DNA from: Verrucomicrobiia bacterium DG1235
GTDB taxonomy: Bacteria > Verrucomicrobiota > Verrucomicrobiia > Opitutales > Opitutaceae
Length of the DNA stretch: 64,000 nt
Direction of reading: 5' to 3'
Assembly (NCBI GenBank): GCA_000155695.1
Contig: DS990592.1
Location: forward strand, 496,001 to 560,000
Positions 51,272-60,332 of the stretch are shown here, in pieces. Position 1 is the first letter of the stretch, and each line of letters opens with the position of its first letter. A model generated the notes under the pieces. It made no database searches, was not told where the DNA came from, and was given only the letters and a program-made list of their open reading frames with translations. The translations under genes were made by a program, and so were the position numbers.

Positions 51272-51992
51272 CGAATACGACCACTTCGTCGTCGCTTTTG
51301 AGCTTAACTGTGGTGGATGTTTCGGTGTCTTCGCCGATGTAGTCGGTCGCGGCGGATGCCATGATCGGCAGGTATTCACGAAGGTCGTTGCTTTCGTCTT
51401 CGTTGGTGACGGTGACGCTCCAGAGCTCTTCGGCAGGGGCGTCGCCCGATTCGGAAAGTTTGTTCTGTTTAGCGGTAAGGACCATGTATTTTTCGTTTAT
51501 GATAATGGTCCGGGCCTGCTGCGAGTAGCCGATGAGCTCGGTCGACCTGCGTCCGGGGACGTAGATTCGAATGGTACGAATCTTTCCAGTGGCGGGATCG
51601 CGAACCTGCTGTATTTGGTAGTGACCTGGCCCTTGGACAGTCCGGTACTCGGGGATCTCGATGACGCGAACCTCTTGGCGGGGCGGCTCCATGCCGTAGT
51701 CGACTTCGATAACCATGTCGGCCTCCAGCGGATCAAGGGCCTCATACATGCCTTTGGCGGAAAGAGCGGTTTTGATCCAGCTAACTGTTTCCTTGTAGCG
51801 AAGATCAGTAGTGTCCGTAGCGGGATCGCGCGGAACGAGGACGTATGAGTCGGCGTCTGGATCTATCGGCTGGGGATTTTTAATTGCGTCGACCTGCATC
51901 TCGTAAGTCGTGTTGCAGGCTTGCATGAGCAAGGCGATGACCAGGCCGACCGCGGCGTTGCGGATGTTTTTGGCGTGGTGTAGAATTTTCAT
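51231..51992 (-). CDS. Lipoprotein with DUF4136-like body
   Basis: A 253-residue protein with a lipoprotein signal: hydrophobic stretch GLVIALLMQACN with lipobox Cys. The mature part (DADSYVLVPRDP, SWIKTALSAKGMYEALDPLEADMVIEVDYGM) has the order of blocks seen in the DUF4136-type outer-membrane lipoproteins: a domain with a helix and mixed sheet. It would sit on the periplasmic face of the outer or inner membrane. It follows the glycine-zipper lipoprotein gene by 35 bp in the same direction, and its 3' end overlaps the convergent fusion gene by 41 bp. Confidence 0.75.
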   Translation of the reverse strand: MKILHHAKNIRNAAVGLVIALLMQACNTTYEMQVDAIKNPQPIDPDADSYVLVPRDPATDTTDLRYKETVSWIKTALSAKGMYEALDPLEADMVIEVDYGMEPPRQEVRVIEIPEYRTVQGPGHYQIQQVRDPATGKIRTIRIYVPGRRSTELIGYSQQARTIIINEKYMVLTAKQNKLSESGDAPAEELWSVTVTNEDESNDLREYLPIMASAATDYIGEDTETSTTVKLKSDDEVVVFVKKGLAKERLGDS

Positions 51993-52027
51993 TTCCTGTG
52001 GTGTAACTGTCTTGGTGCCTAATCGCC

Positions 52028-52642
52028 TTAGAGTTGTGGGGCGGAGGGCTCCTCAGTAGTCTTTTTGTAGGCGGTAGTTGTTCCCCCTTCGAGCTCTGCG
52101 AGTTCTTTTTCGAGACGTGTTGCTTCCGCGAGGGCCTCCTTTTCTCGTTCTTCGAGTTCGTCTAGCTGACGTTTGCGCTCGATGGCGTCGTCTCTTCGTT
52201 TTTGGAGGATGGCCAGCTGTTCTTCTGCTGTTTCGGCGCGGCTGGTCATTTCATCGAGTTCCTCCTCCGTGATGCGGAATCCTTCAGCGATTTCCAGTTC
52301 TTCGTGGAGTTGGGCCTTTTCTTTCTCCTGAGCCCGTTTTTGCATGGCGATGGCCTGGTTGTAGGCTCGTTGCTGGGCGAGAGTGTCTTGACGTTTGTTT
52401 TCGCGGCCTTGGGCGACTGCTCCGATGACGGTTCCGATAGCGGCGCCGGCAACACCTGCGGTGGCAATTCCGCCCGCGTCTTCACCGGCGATGAGTCCGC
52501 CTACGGCACCCACGGCACCCCCCATGGTGGCCCCTTTCACGGTTTTCGAGGCGGCGGGTCCGGCGCATCCGGATTGAAAGAGTAGAGCAACCACGGCCAT
52601 GATTGCGATCGGTGTTGAGATTAGGGCATTCTTCCGGTTCAT
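52028..52642 (-). CDS. Glycine-zipper lipoprotein with coiled-coil tail
   Basis: A 204-residue protein. A signal peptide ends in the lipobox LFQSGCAG. Residues 38-85 contain a glycine-zipper (GGAVGAVGGLIAGEDAGGIA, then GAAIGTVIGAV), a membrane-inserting or oligomerising motif. The remainder is a strongly charged coiled coil (RKRQLDELEEREKEALAEAT). It is probably an envelope protein that spans or tethers membranes. It is cotranscribed with the next lipoprotein and divergent from the channel/VWA operon, whose upstream palindrome lies 54 bp from its start. Confidence 0.75.
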   Translation of the reverse strand: MNRKNALISTPIAIMAVVALLFQSGCAGPAASKTVKGATMGGAVGAVGGLIAGEDAGGIATAGVAGAAIGTVIGAVAQGRENKRQDTLAQQRAYNQAIAMQKRAQEKEKAQLHEELEIAEGFRITEEELDEMTSRAETAEEQLAILQKRRDDAIERKRQLDELEEREKEALAEATRLEKELAELEGGTTTAYKKTTEEPSAPQL

Positions 52643-52695
52643 ATTGAATAAACTACGTTTGGGAACGTTTGATTGGATTCGCGTAAATTATTTTT

Positions 52696-52713
52696 AGGAG
52701 TATGTGTACTCCT
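52696..52713. promoter_or_regulatory. 7-4-7 palindrome AGGAGTA-TGTG-TACTCCT
   Basis: Same architecture and core as the palindromes in the small-peptide modules. Here it lies between the divergent lipoprotein and channel operons, where an operator is expected. Its central four bases differ (TGTG rather than GGGG), so the core is GAGTA-N4-TACTC. Confidence 0.65.
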
Positions 52714-52870
52714 TCCAGCGTATTAGATAGAGCTATTGGTCCTAAATTTCAATGAAACTATGTTGATTCATAGATCGTATACAGATTCGTAGGCGAGACT
52801 GGAATTTGCGACCTGTTTAGCTAAATTGAACTAATCCTACCCCAGTAACAACAAGACCACTTAGCAATTT

Positions 52871-53719
52871 ATGAAGAGGAACAGCTTTCTGTCCCGCGAG
52901 TTTTTAATACTAACACTTGGCCTCGTATTTTCCGTCCTCGTCGTTTTCTCGACCTATAGGCTGTACGTATGGCCGATTGCCCAGGACATCGAGATCGCTA
53001 GCCTCGTCGAGGCCAATCAGAATCCGGACAAGCCGATGGTCGCCAATCGCTCGATCATCATCATTTTGAAGGACAAGGAGCAGATGGTTTGTCTGATGCT
53101 GATGCTTTGGGCGCTCATCATCATCGCCTACAAGACGATTCGGGTGGTGGGAGAGCGTTCGATTGTGAGCTATCCCTTTCTCGGAATCTCTAAGGGGGAG
53201 CGAATCATACCTGAGGAGGCTCTTAGCCACTACAAGGATTTGAAGAGTGACGTTAACCGAAGCGCCAGTCTGAAGGACAAGATTTTGCCGGACATCATAT
53301 TGGCGGCTTTGCATCGATTTGATTCTACTCATTCGATTCAGGACGCGTCTCTCGCGGTGCACGAGCGCTCTGAAATGGCGTACGACCAGCTGGATTCGGA
53401 CTTGGGGCTTCTTCGTTACATCGCTTGGGCGATTCCTTCGGTAGGATTCATCGGAACGGTTCGCGGTATCGGCGAGGCGCTTGCCTTGGCGGATGAGGCG
53501 ATTCGCGGAGACATCTCCGGAGTGACGGCGGCGCTTGGGTTGGCTTTTAATTCCACTTTGATTGCCCTGTTGCTCAGTATCGCGTTGATGTTCTTCCTGC
53601 ACTTGCTGCAGTCGAAGCAGGAGAAGCTTTTGATTGATTTGAAGGATTTTGCCTCTAAGCGCGTGATTGCCTTGATGAAGACTCCCGAGCACGAAGAAAC
53701 GCATATCAGCTTCACCTGA
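52871..53719 (+). CDS. MotA/TolQ/ExbB-type channel protein
   Basis: The 282-residue membrane protein has four hydrophobic spans: LILTLGLVFSVLVVFSTYRLY, VCLMLMLWALIIIAYKTI, LLRYIAWAIPSVGFIGTVRG and GVTAALGLAFNSTLIALLLS. The third and fourth carry the family signature IPSVGFIGTVRGIGEALA and LGLAFNSTLIAL. TolQ/ExbB/MotA subunits pass protons or sodium ions to power a partner. Here no classic ExbD, TolR or MotB follows; instead an Hsp70-like gene and two VWA proteins do, which carry an ExbD-like membrane helix. It is the first gene of the four-gene operon, with 35 bp to the next. Confidence 0.85.
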   Translation: MKRNSFLSREFLILTLGLVFSVLVVFSTYRLYVWPIAQDIEIASLVEANQNPDKPMVANRSIIIILKDKEQMVCLMLMLWALIIIAYKTIRVVGERSIVSYPFLGISKGERIIPEEALSHYKDLKSDVNRSASLKDKILPDIILAALHRFDSTHSIQDASLAVHERSEMAYDQLDSDLGLLRYIAWAIPSVGFIGTVRGIGEALALADEAIRGDISGVTAALGLAFNSTLIALLLSIALMFFLHLLQSKQEKLLIDLKDFASKRVIALMKTPEHEETHISFT

Positions 53720-53754
53720 TTCGCACGCGGCAACCCTGAAATTTAAGATCAAGT

Positions 53755-55236
53755 ATGGCGACACTAGGAATTGAACTGAGTGATGTAGGCGTGCATGGAG
53801 TGGTGATTGAGGACGACGGGTCTTCTCGCACGATACAGCTAGGCAGCGACACGGAGCGACTTCCGGCATACGCTTATGCCGGTTCAAACGCAGGCACGCT
53901 CGTGTTTGGCGCGGAAGCGCAGGAGCTGGGGCAGGTTTTTCCGCGGCGGGTGAATTCGTCCTTTATAGATGAGCTCTCTCTGCAGTCGACCAACTTTGAA
54001 GGGCGTCAGTCACGGATTGCGTATTCGCAGATTGCATACAAGTTTCTCAGAGAATTAGTTGACCGAATAGGGAAGGAGGTTTCCTCGGTAGATCGAGTTG
54101 TGATCGCGGTTCCAGGGCATTACCTCGAGCAAAACGAGCTGTCCGAGCAGCGGATCGGAATCCTGCTGGGAATTCTGAGTGACTTGAAGGTGCCGGTTGT
54201 GGGAGTTGTCGATATGGCAGCGGCTTCGTTGTACAGCGAAGGTCTGTGGGGAGTGGCGGAAGGCGAGCGCTTGTTTCATTTGGATCTCTTGCTCCACGCC
54301 ACGCATATCACGGTCTTTAACAAGAGGTACGGTTTGGAGCGGGTTTATTTCTCCCGACAGCCGCAAAGCGGGTTTCATTCGATGCAGGAGCGTTTTGCGA
54401 ACGCGTTGGCAAACCGCTTTCTGAAGCAGACTTCTTTTGACATTACGGAAGATCGCAAGATCGAGCAGGCTTTTCATGCTCAGACTCGCGAGATGCTCTT
54501 TCATCTAGGGAAGGTTGGCGAGGCGAGCTTGGAGGTTTCGACCAAGGAAAAGTCTCGCCAGATGACCGTCACGCGCGATCTCGCGGCTCTGGACCTCGCT
54601 CCTTATGTCAAAGTGCTCACTCAGGTATTGCTAAGGGCGGTGAACGATTTCGGCGCTGGGGATCTTCCTGTGCAGGTAATTCTTTCGGAGAGAGCTGCGG
54701 CGATTCAAGGCTTGAAAGAGTCGATCATCGCTCAAGGCGTGGGCGTCGTGAAGCAGCTGCCGGCGGAAAGCGCTGCGTTTGGCGCGGCAAACCTGGGGAA
54801 GACTTGGGAACTGCCAGAAACGATTGAGGAGGTCCGGGTGGAGACGGGGATCAATCTCGACGTGCCTCAGGAGGGCGAGGGTGGCTCGGTGCAGGCTCGC
54901 GTTCCCGTGGGAGCGATACGTTTGCTGAAGCATGGCAAGTCTCTGAACCCGACGCATATCGTTTGCGACGGGCTTGCCTATGAGCTTGGCACGGGCGACT
55001 TCATTATCGGATTTGGCGACTCAGAGGACTTTGACCTTGTCGTGGAGCGTGACCTAACGCCATCTCCCGCGGAGCTGTTCCGGTTGAAATTTGACGATGA
55101 CCGTTGGATTTTGGCGGAATCGAAAAGCACGATTATCGAATCGGTATCCACTACGAGCCTACGAGCAGGCGACTCCTTTGAAGTGGCTTTACCCGGACGT
55201 CGTAAGCAGCTGCTCCTCATACATTGTATTCAGTAA
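53755..55236 (+). CDS. Hsp70-like ATPase with FHA-like tail
   Basis: A 493-residue soluble protein. The start MATLGIELSDVGVHGVVIED and the segments VDRVVIAVPGHYLEQNELSEQRIGI and VGVVDMAAASLYSEG place it in the actin/Hsp70 fold, with the Hsp70-like order of phosphate loops; it lacks the peptide-binding domain. The final 95 residues (LGTGDFIIGFGDSEDFDLVV, a SPAELFRLKF segment, LRAGDSFEV) read like a degenerate FHA domain. A role as ATP-driven switch binding phosphorylated partners is plausible. It sits between the channel gene and the VWA genes, 22 bp before the next. Confidence 0.75.
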   Translation: MATLGIELSDVGVHGVVIEDDGSSRTIQLGSDTERLPAYAYAGSNAGTLVFGAEAQELGQVFPRRVNSSFIDELSLQSTNFEGRQSRIAYSQIAYKFLRELVDRIGKEVSSVDRVVIAVPGHYLEQNELSEQRIGILLGILSDLKVPVVGVVDMAAASLYSEGLWGVAEGERLFHLDLLLHATHITVFNKRYGLERVYFSRQPQSGFHSMQERFANALANRFLKQTSFDITEDRKIEQAFHAQTREMLFHLGKVGEASLEVSTKEKSRQMTVTRDLAALDLAPYVKVLTQVLLRAVNDFGAGDLPVQVILSERAAAIQGLKESIIAQGVGVVKQLPAESAAFGAANLGKTWELPETIEEVRVETGINLDVPQEGEGGSVQARVPVGAIRLLKHGKSLNPTHIVCDGLAYELGTGDFIIGFGDSEDFDLVVERDLTPSPAELFRLKFDDDRWILAESKSTIIESVSTTSLRAGDSFEVALPGRRKQLLLIHCIQ

Positions 55237-55258
55237 TGCCTGACGAGGTGATCAATAA

Positions 55259-56323
55259 ATGAGTCGAAAGCGTAAAGAAACCGAAGTTTTTAGCCTCTCC
55301 TTCCTCGACTGTATCTGTTGTGGATTTGGAGCGGTTCTGCTGTTGTTCGTGCTAACCGCTAGTCGCAAGGCTGAAACGATGGACGATCTGCAGTCGAAGA
55401 TCATGGAAGTGATCGGAGAGATGGAGAACGAGATCGCCCTTAAGGATAAGACGATTGAGGATCTGAATCTCAGCCTGGCTTACGAAACGCAACGGAAGGA
55501 CGAAAGCGGCGCTCGTCTAACGGACGTGAAGAAACGCCACACGGAGCTCGACGAGATGTTGAAGCTTTTGTTGATGCAGTTGGCCGCGATCGAGGAAGAG
55601 CTCGGCAAACTGATAGACGATAAGGAGAACATGCCCAAGCAGGAGGAGAAGGTTCCTATCCCAATTCCGAATCCCGACCGACGTCAGTATTTGACTGGAT
55701 TCGATATTCTGGGGAATCAGGTTTTGTTTCTGGTAGAGGCGTCCGGCGGTATGACTGCGGATACGATCGTGGAGGCAACGGAGTTTGCGGACAAGACGGA
55801 GAAAGAGCGCCGTGAGTCGCCGAAGTGGAAGCGCGTGAAGCTCGCGTTGCGTTGGTTGATCGCCAACATGAAGGAAGGCGCGAACTACAAGATCATCTTC
55901 TTCAATAACGAGTTGGTTCCCCTCGAAGTTGGCTTTGGCCGCGACTGGTTCGATCCGATGGATAATAATTTGACGGTAGATGTCCTCAACGCGATCGATG
56001 ATATCACGCCCGGTGGAGGGGCGAACTTGGAAAAGGCGTTCGGCATCGTCAACGAGCTCCCGATTGAGCCGGATCGCCTGGTTTTGATATGCGACGGGTT
56101 GCCGACGCTTTCCGATTCTTACAGCGGTGGAAATCAGGTAGGTTACGACGATCGTGTCGCGATGCTTCGGGCAGCTCAGAACGCCCTTAAACTAAATCTT
56201 CCCGTGAATACGATTATGTATCCGTTAATGCCTGACACGGGCTCGGCGGTGCATTTTTGGCGATTGGCGAATGCGACCGATGGTTCGATGATCTGTCCTT
56301 CTGAAGGGTGGCCTAACATATGA
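55259..56323 (+). CDS. Membrane-anchored VWA protein, degenerate MIDAS (ExbD-like N-terminus)
   Basis: A 354-residue protein preceded by GAGGTGATC, a good ribosome binding site. Residues 9-26 are TEVFSLSFLDCICCGFGA, beginning a membrane helix with Asp17 in the same position as the ion-coupling Asp of ExbD/MotB helices. A coiled coil follows (residues 45-130). The C-terminal 200 residues are VWA-like, but the MIDAS start reads LFLVEASGGM instead of DxSxS; the rest (GADLEKAFGIV, RLVLICDGLP) is closer to normal. Its stop overlaps the next gene's ATG. It may be a stator subunit of the channel. Paralogous to the next protein. Confidence 0.8.
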   Translation: MSRKRKETEVFSLSFLDCICCGFGAVLLLFVLTASRKAETMDDLQSKIMEVIGEMENEIALKDKTIEDLNLSLAYETQRKDESGARLTDVKKRHTELDEMLKLLLMQLAAIEEELGKLIDDKENMPKQEEKVPIPIPNPDRRQYLTGFDILGNQVLFLVEASGGMTADTIVEATEFADKTEKERRESPKWKRVKLALRWLIANMKEGANYKIIFFNNELVPLEVGFGRDWFDPMDNNLTVDVLNAIDDITPGGGANLEKAFGIVNELPIEPDRLVLICDGLPTLSDSYSGGNQVGYDDRVAMLRAAQNALKLNLPVNTIMYPLMPDTGSAVHFWRLANATDGSMICPSEGWPNI

Positions 56324-57417
56324 GCCAACGCCGCAGAAAGACCGAGGTGTTTAGCCTCTCTTTTCTCGACTGTATCTGCTGTGGGTTCGGAGCGATCATC
56401 TTGTTGTTCATCGTTTCTATGGGGGTGCAGGCCACGGAGATCGTGAAGTTGCAGCGTATCCTCGAGAATGTGGTGATGCAGCGTCAATTGAAGTTGGCCG
56501 ATTATCAGATCAAAATCGACGAGTTGAACGTTAAGCTCGATTTGGAGAAAACTAAGCGCAAGCGACTTGATACGGAGCGCAACAAGCTGGACGCCTTAAT
56601 CGCGAAGCTTAAGCAGCAGATCAGCGATAAGGACAAGGCGAAGGAGTTGTTCATCACTGATCTCGAATCGATCAAGGAAGAGCTGGCTGCACTGCAGACT
56701 GAGCCTGATGTGGAGCAGAAGGTGATCGAGCCTGTGCCGATTGGGGTGCCTGTGGAGAGTAATGTGATCGCCTTTGTTATCGACACGTCAGGCAGTATGC
56801 GTGAGCACAGTACAAACCTTATCCATGCTCACGTGGTGCGTAAGTTCGAGGAGGTAATTCTTTCTTATCCGGAAGTAAAAGGTATCCAACTTCTGGATGC
56901 GTCTGGGCATTTTATCATGGGATCGCGAATGGGCGGGAAGTGGTTGCCCGATTCGCTGGAAATGCGCGAGGCGATGGTGCGTGCGGTGCGTCTCTACCCG
57001 TACGAGAGCGAGAGTAATCCTGTACCGGGCATCAAGCGGGCGATTCGCCAGCTTTATGATCCCAACGCGGAGGATTTGAAGTTTGGGATTTACGTCTTTG
57101 GCGACGAGTTCACGGGCAAGCCGGAGCCGGTGTTGCTGGAGATCCGTAAATTAAACAGAAACAAGGATGGGGATCGGATCGCGCGTATCAATGCGATCGG
57201 TTTTCCGAACGTGATACAGAGCGGCGCGATGCTGCTTGGGCAATCTGGGCTGAAGTTCGCCAAGCTGATGCACGACCTGACCTACGAGCACGGTGGGGCG
57301 TTTATCGGGCTGAATCGTGACAATCTCGATACGATCGATAGAAACGAACGCGAGCGCTATCCGACTCCAGTGCCGCCGCCGTCTAGAGGCGGTGGAGTGA
57401 TAATACGTTTTCCGTAG
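56320..57417 (+). CDS. Membrane-anchored VWA protein with intact MIDAS (ExbD-like N-terminus)
   Basis: A 365-residue paralogue with the identical TEVFSLSFLDCICCGFGA block and Asp17, followed by a helix, a coiled coil (LDLEKTKRKRLDTERNKLDA) and a VWA domain. Here the MIDAS motif is canonical: VIAFVIDTSGSM at about residue 147. It would bind a divalent metal and a protein ligand in the periplasm. ATG overlap (56320-56323) with the previous gene means coupled synthesis. It is the last gene of the operon; a strong terminator lies 7 bp past its stop. Confidence 0.85.
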   Translation: MSQRRRKTEVFSLSFLDCICCGFGAIILLFIVSMGVQATEIVKLQRILENVVMQRQLKLADYQIKIDELNVKLDLEKTKRKRLDTERNKLDALIAKLKQQISDKDKAKELFITDLESIKEELAALQTEPDVEQKVIEPVPIGVPVESNVIAFVIDTSGSMREHSTNLIHAHVVRKFEEVILSYPEVKGIQLLDASGHFIMGSRMGGKWLPDSLEMREAMVRAVRLYPYESESNPVPGIKRAIRQLYDPNAEDLKFGIYVFGDEFTGKPEPVLLEIRKLNRNKDGDRIARINAIGFPNVIQSGAMLLGQSGLKFAKLMHDLTYEHGGAFIGLNRDNLDTIDRNERERYPTPVPPPSRGGGVIIRFP

Positions 57418-57423
57418 TGACAG

Positions 57424-57452
57424 AAAAGGCCCGACATGTAGTCGGGCCTTTT
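57424..57452. terminator. Bidirectional terminator after the channel/VWA operon
   Basis: AAAAGGCCCGAC and GTCGGGCCTTTT form a perfect 12-bp stem with a five-base loop. A and T runs on the two sides allow it to end both the rightward operon and the leftward pyrE transcript. Confidence 0.88.
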
Positions 57453-57481
57453 GTATTCGAAATAATGGTACGGACTGAATT

Positions 57482-58051
57482 CTAGCTTCCCGGCTTTATT
57501 GCTGGCGTGCCTTTTAGGTGTTCGGGAAGTTTTTCTGGATCGTAGGTGGGGAAGCCAAGCTCGAGCAGGGAAAGGAGCGGCGCTTCGAAGTTCGCTTTTC
57601 CTTCGCTGCGATCGACGAGCACTCCGATACCGGCGACGACGCCTCCGTTTTGCTTGACGATCTCGATGGCTTCGTTGACGCGGCCGCCGCGAGTGACGAC
57701 GTCCTCGACGATGAGGATTCTTTCGCCTTCCGCTATTTTGAAGCCGCGACGGAGTTCCAGCTTGTCGTTGACCTTTTCGACGAAGATGTAGCGCTTGTCG
57801 AATTGGCGCGCGACTTCCTGGCCGACGACGAGTCCGCCCATGGCGGGAGCGAGGACGGTGTCGAATTCCACGGTTTCCAGCTTAGGCTTGAGCAGTTCGA
57901 TGAGACGTCCGACTTCTCCGATGTGCTGGCACACTTGGGCGCATTGGAAAAAGTATTCGCTGCGGAGTCCGGAGCGGAGAATGAAGTGTCCCTGAAGGAG
58001 CGCTTTGGTGCGTTTGAAAATGTCTAGAACTTCGTCCTGAGTCGATTGCAT
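57482..58051 (-). CDS. pyrE: Orotate phosphoribosyltransferase
   Basis: A 189-residue type I PRTase. The ATG at 58051 starts MQSTQDEVLDIFKRTKALLQ; the frame upstream to 58138 is not needed. The PRPP-binding motif is ILIVEDVVTRGGRVNEAIE, preceded by LAPAMGGLVVGQEVA and the flexible loop FVEKVNDKLELRRG, the pattern of the PyrE group. It adds orotate to PRPP, giving OMP, in pyrimidine synthesis. Monocistronic, with the bidirectional terminator after it. Confidence 0.92.
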   Translation of the reverse strand: MQSTQDEVLDIFKRTKALLQGHFILRSGLRSEYFFQCAQVCQHIGEVGRLIELLKPKLETVEFDTVLAPAMGGLVVGQEVARQFDKRYIFVEKVNDKLELRRGFKIAEGERILIVEDVVTRGGRVNEAIEIVKQNGGVVAGIGVLVDRSEGKANFEAPLLSLLELGFPTYDPEKLPEHLKGTPAIKPGS

Positions 58052-58232
58052 GGCGGGAAAATAGGGGCGCGCTGGGAAAGCAATCCAGCAAAAAAGGCCG
58101 ACTACTAGCCGAGCGCTTGATCGTGGCCTGCGGAACAAAGCTACAAGCTCAGGTTCTTAGGTTTTAAGCCGATCTATTGAACCAGTTGGCGGCAATCGGG
58201 AAACCGACTGCCAATCAAACTACTTATCAAAC

Positions 58233-58604
58233 ATGAACGAAACGAACGAATTGACTGAATCGAGCTGGATGTGGGGAGCTGTTTGGGTTTTCTACGCGCT
58301 GTTCTACGGTCGTTATTTCACGCACGTGGCGAAACGGCTGAAACCGAAATTAGAACTAGTGGAGGTGCAGGGCTCGCCGGAGCGTCTGGCTCGCAAGAGC
58401 CTATGGTGTAAGCGCTTCGCGTTTTTTCTGACGATCCCAACCGTGCTTGAGCTGATTCGTCCGACGGATTTTACAGGAGGTCTAATAACAATGGCTCCTT
58501 GCGTGTTCGGCATTTGGGTAATGCACGCGGTTTGGAGCGAAGTCTTCCGTTCGAAGATTCCCAAAGCGGAATCGGAAGCGGCTAAGTTTCGGGAACGCTC
58601 TTGA
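58233..58604 (+). CDS. Hypothetical small membrane protein
   Basis: A 123-residue protein with two or three hydrophobic spans (SWMWGAVWVFYALFYGRYF, FAFFLTIPTVLELI and MAPCVFGIWVMHAVW) and a Lys/Glu-rich loop. No known family is recognised. Two ORFs point away from each other upstream (pyrE leftward), and a terminator lies just after its stop. Confidence 0.6.
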   Translation: MNETNELTESSWMWGAVWVFYALFYGRYFTHVAKRLKPKLELVEVQGSPERLARKSLWCKRFAFFLTIPTVLELIRPTDFTGGLITMAPCVFGIWVMHAVWSEVFRSKIPKAESEAAKFRERS

Positions 58605-58620
58605 TTGAATTTCAAAGCAA

Positions 58621-58653
58621 AACGGCTGCCATTTTCGGCAGCCGTTTTTTTTG
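58621..58653. terminator. Intrinsic terminator between convergent genes
   Basis: AAACGGCTGCC and GGCAGCCGTTT form an 11-bp stem with a six-base loop, followed by T-rich sequence on the right. It serves the small membrane protein gene, and also, in reverse, the leftward guaB transcript. Confidence 0.9.
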
Positions 58654-58662
58654 TTTCTGAAA

Positions 58663-60231
58663 CTAACCTCGCTTGGAAACTTCGATCACGTCGTGAGGCG
58701 CGGATTCCTTCATGCCTGCTGAAGAAATCTTCACGAAGCGCGCCTTGGCTTTTAGCTCTGGGATCGTGGCGGCTCCCAGGTAGCCCATCCCCGCTTGTAT
58801 GCCGCCTGCCATTTGGGCGAGCGTTTCGGCGACGGTGCCTTGGACTTCTTTCATGCCTTCGATGCCTTCGGCGGTGAGCTTGCGAGTGGTGTCCTTCTTG
58901 TCCTGGCCGTAGCGGGAGGCGGAGCCTTTCTCCATGGCGCTGAGGCTCCCCATGCCGCGGTACTGCTTGTAGAGCTTGCCGTTGATCTCGATTATTTCTC
59001 CTGGGGCTTCGCGGCAGCCGGCGAGCATGCCGCCGAGGATGACGGCGTCGGAAAGGGTGAGGGCTTTGACCATATCTCCTGATTTGGTAATGCCGCCGTC
59101 GGCGATGATGCGGACTCCTTTTTTCTTGGCGCCTTGAGCGGCCACGTAGAGGGCGGTGAGTTGGGGAATGCCGACTCCGGCGACGATGCGGGTGGTGCAA
59201 ATGGATCCGGGACCTTGGCCGATCTTGATGGCGCTGGCTCCGCAGTCGGCGAGGTACTCGACGCCGCTGGCGGAGGTGACGTTTCCGGCGATGATGGTGA
59301 GATCTGGAAATTGTTCGCGAACGAATTTGACGGTTTCGCCGACGCCCGAGCTGTGTCCGTGGGCGGTGGATACGGCGACGGCATCGACTTTCTCGGCGAC
59401 GAGGTTTCCGACGTGTTCCGCGATGGCGTCGTGGTCGAGAGTGCCGTCCTGCTTGCGAATGGCGGAGATTGCGGCGCCGACCGCGAGGCGGAAGTCCGAA
59501 TCTCGAGCCGGCTTGAGCACGGACTGGGATTCGGAGGTAATGCGTTCGATGTCGGAGAGCGAGACGAGCCCCTTCAGGTACATGTCGTCGTCGACCACGA
59601 GAAGCTTGTTGATGCCGATGTGCTTGCTGAAGAACTTGTCTGCCACCGTGATGGGGTCGTGCAGGACATCCTTCTGGTTCATGGTGTGGACGGTGTCGGC
59701 CGGATCCATGGCTTCCTTCAGGGTGAGATGACGGTAGCGGTCCTTGACGACGCGGCTGCTGAGGAGGCCTGCTAGGCGGCCGTTTTCGTCGACTACGGGG
59801 AAGGTGCGGAACTTGTAGCCCTTTTCCTCGATGAGCTCGAGCACGTCTCCGATGCAGAGGTGATTGGGGATGGTGATCGGGTTGGGCAGGAGGCCATTTA
59901 TGTGGTACTTGACGCGAGTGACCTGGGAGACTTGCTCCTTGTAGGGCATGTTGTAGTGGATGATTCCCATGCCGCCGGAGAGGGCCATATGGATCGCCAT
60001 CTCGTACTCGGTGACCGTGTCCATATCCGAGGAGAGGATTGGCAGGTTGAGCTTGAGTTCGTCAGAGAGACTTGTACCTAGCGATGCGTTGCGCGGGAGG
60101 ATCTCGGTGTAGTTGGTCGCCAACGACACGTCGTCGTAGGTAAGCGCGTTATCTCTCTGGGCGGTGAAGAACTCATCGCTGCCGAGATAGTAGTTGTTCT
60201 CGTTGAAGTCGTTTGAACTCAGGCTGGCCAT
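58663..60231 (-). CDS. guaB: Inosine-5'-monophosphate dehydrogenase
   Basis: A 522-residue protein with the normal domain order: N-terminal barrel start ([15 protein letters not shown]), two CBS domains (about residues 110-245, for example [21 protein letters not shown]), and the catalytic barrel with [19 protein letters not shown] holding the catalytic Cys, and the flap containing [20 protein letters not shown]. It converts IMP to XMP with NAD, the committed step to guanine nucleotides. ATG at 60231. The divergent menC gene starts about 100 bp upstream. Confidence 0.95.
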   Translation of the reverse strand: MASLSSNDFNENNYYLGSDEFFTAQRDNALTYDDVSLATNYTEILPRNASLGTSLSDELKLNLPILSSDMDTVTEYEMAIHMALSGGMGIIHYNMPYKEQVSQVTRVKYHINGLLPNPITIPNHLCIGDVLELIEEKGYKFRTFPVVDENGRLAGLLSSRVVKDRYRHLTLKEAMDPADTVHTMNQKDVLHDPITVADKFFSKHIGINKLLVVDDDMYLKGLVSLSDIERITSESQSVLKPARDSDFRLAVGAAISAIRKQDGTLDHDAIAEHVGNLVAEKVDAVAVSTAHGHSSGVGETVKFVREQFPDLTIIAGNVTSASGVEYLADCGASAIKIGQGPGSICTTRIVAGVGIPQLTALYVAAQGAKKKGVRIIADGGITKSGDMVKALTLSDAVILGGMLAGCREAPGEIIEINGKLYKQYRGMGSLSAMEKGSASRYGQDKKDTTRKLTAEGIEGMKEVQGTVAETLAQMAGGIQAGMGYLGAATIPELKAKARFVKISSAGMKESAPHDVIEVSKRG

Positions 60232-60332
60232 AGTCCGGATTAGGGAGACATTTCGGACGAATCAAGAATTTTGGGAAACTTGACTGAAAAATTTTGCTCT
60301 GCTCGAGGGGAAGCACCCTAATCCGGCACACG

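Noticed and set aside
52871-57417. Zorya anti-phage system
   Set aside because: A MotA-like gene is present, but ZorC, ZorD or ZorE-like genes are not, and the partners are VWA and Hsp70-like proteins.
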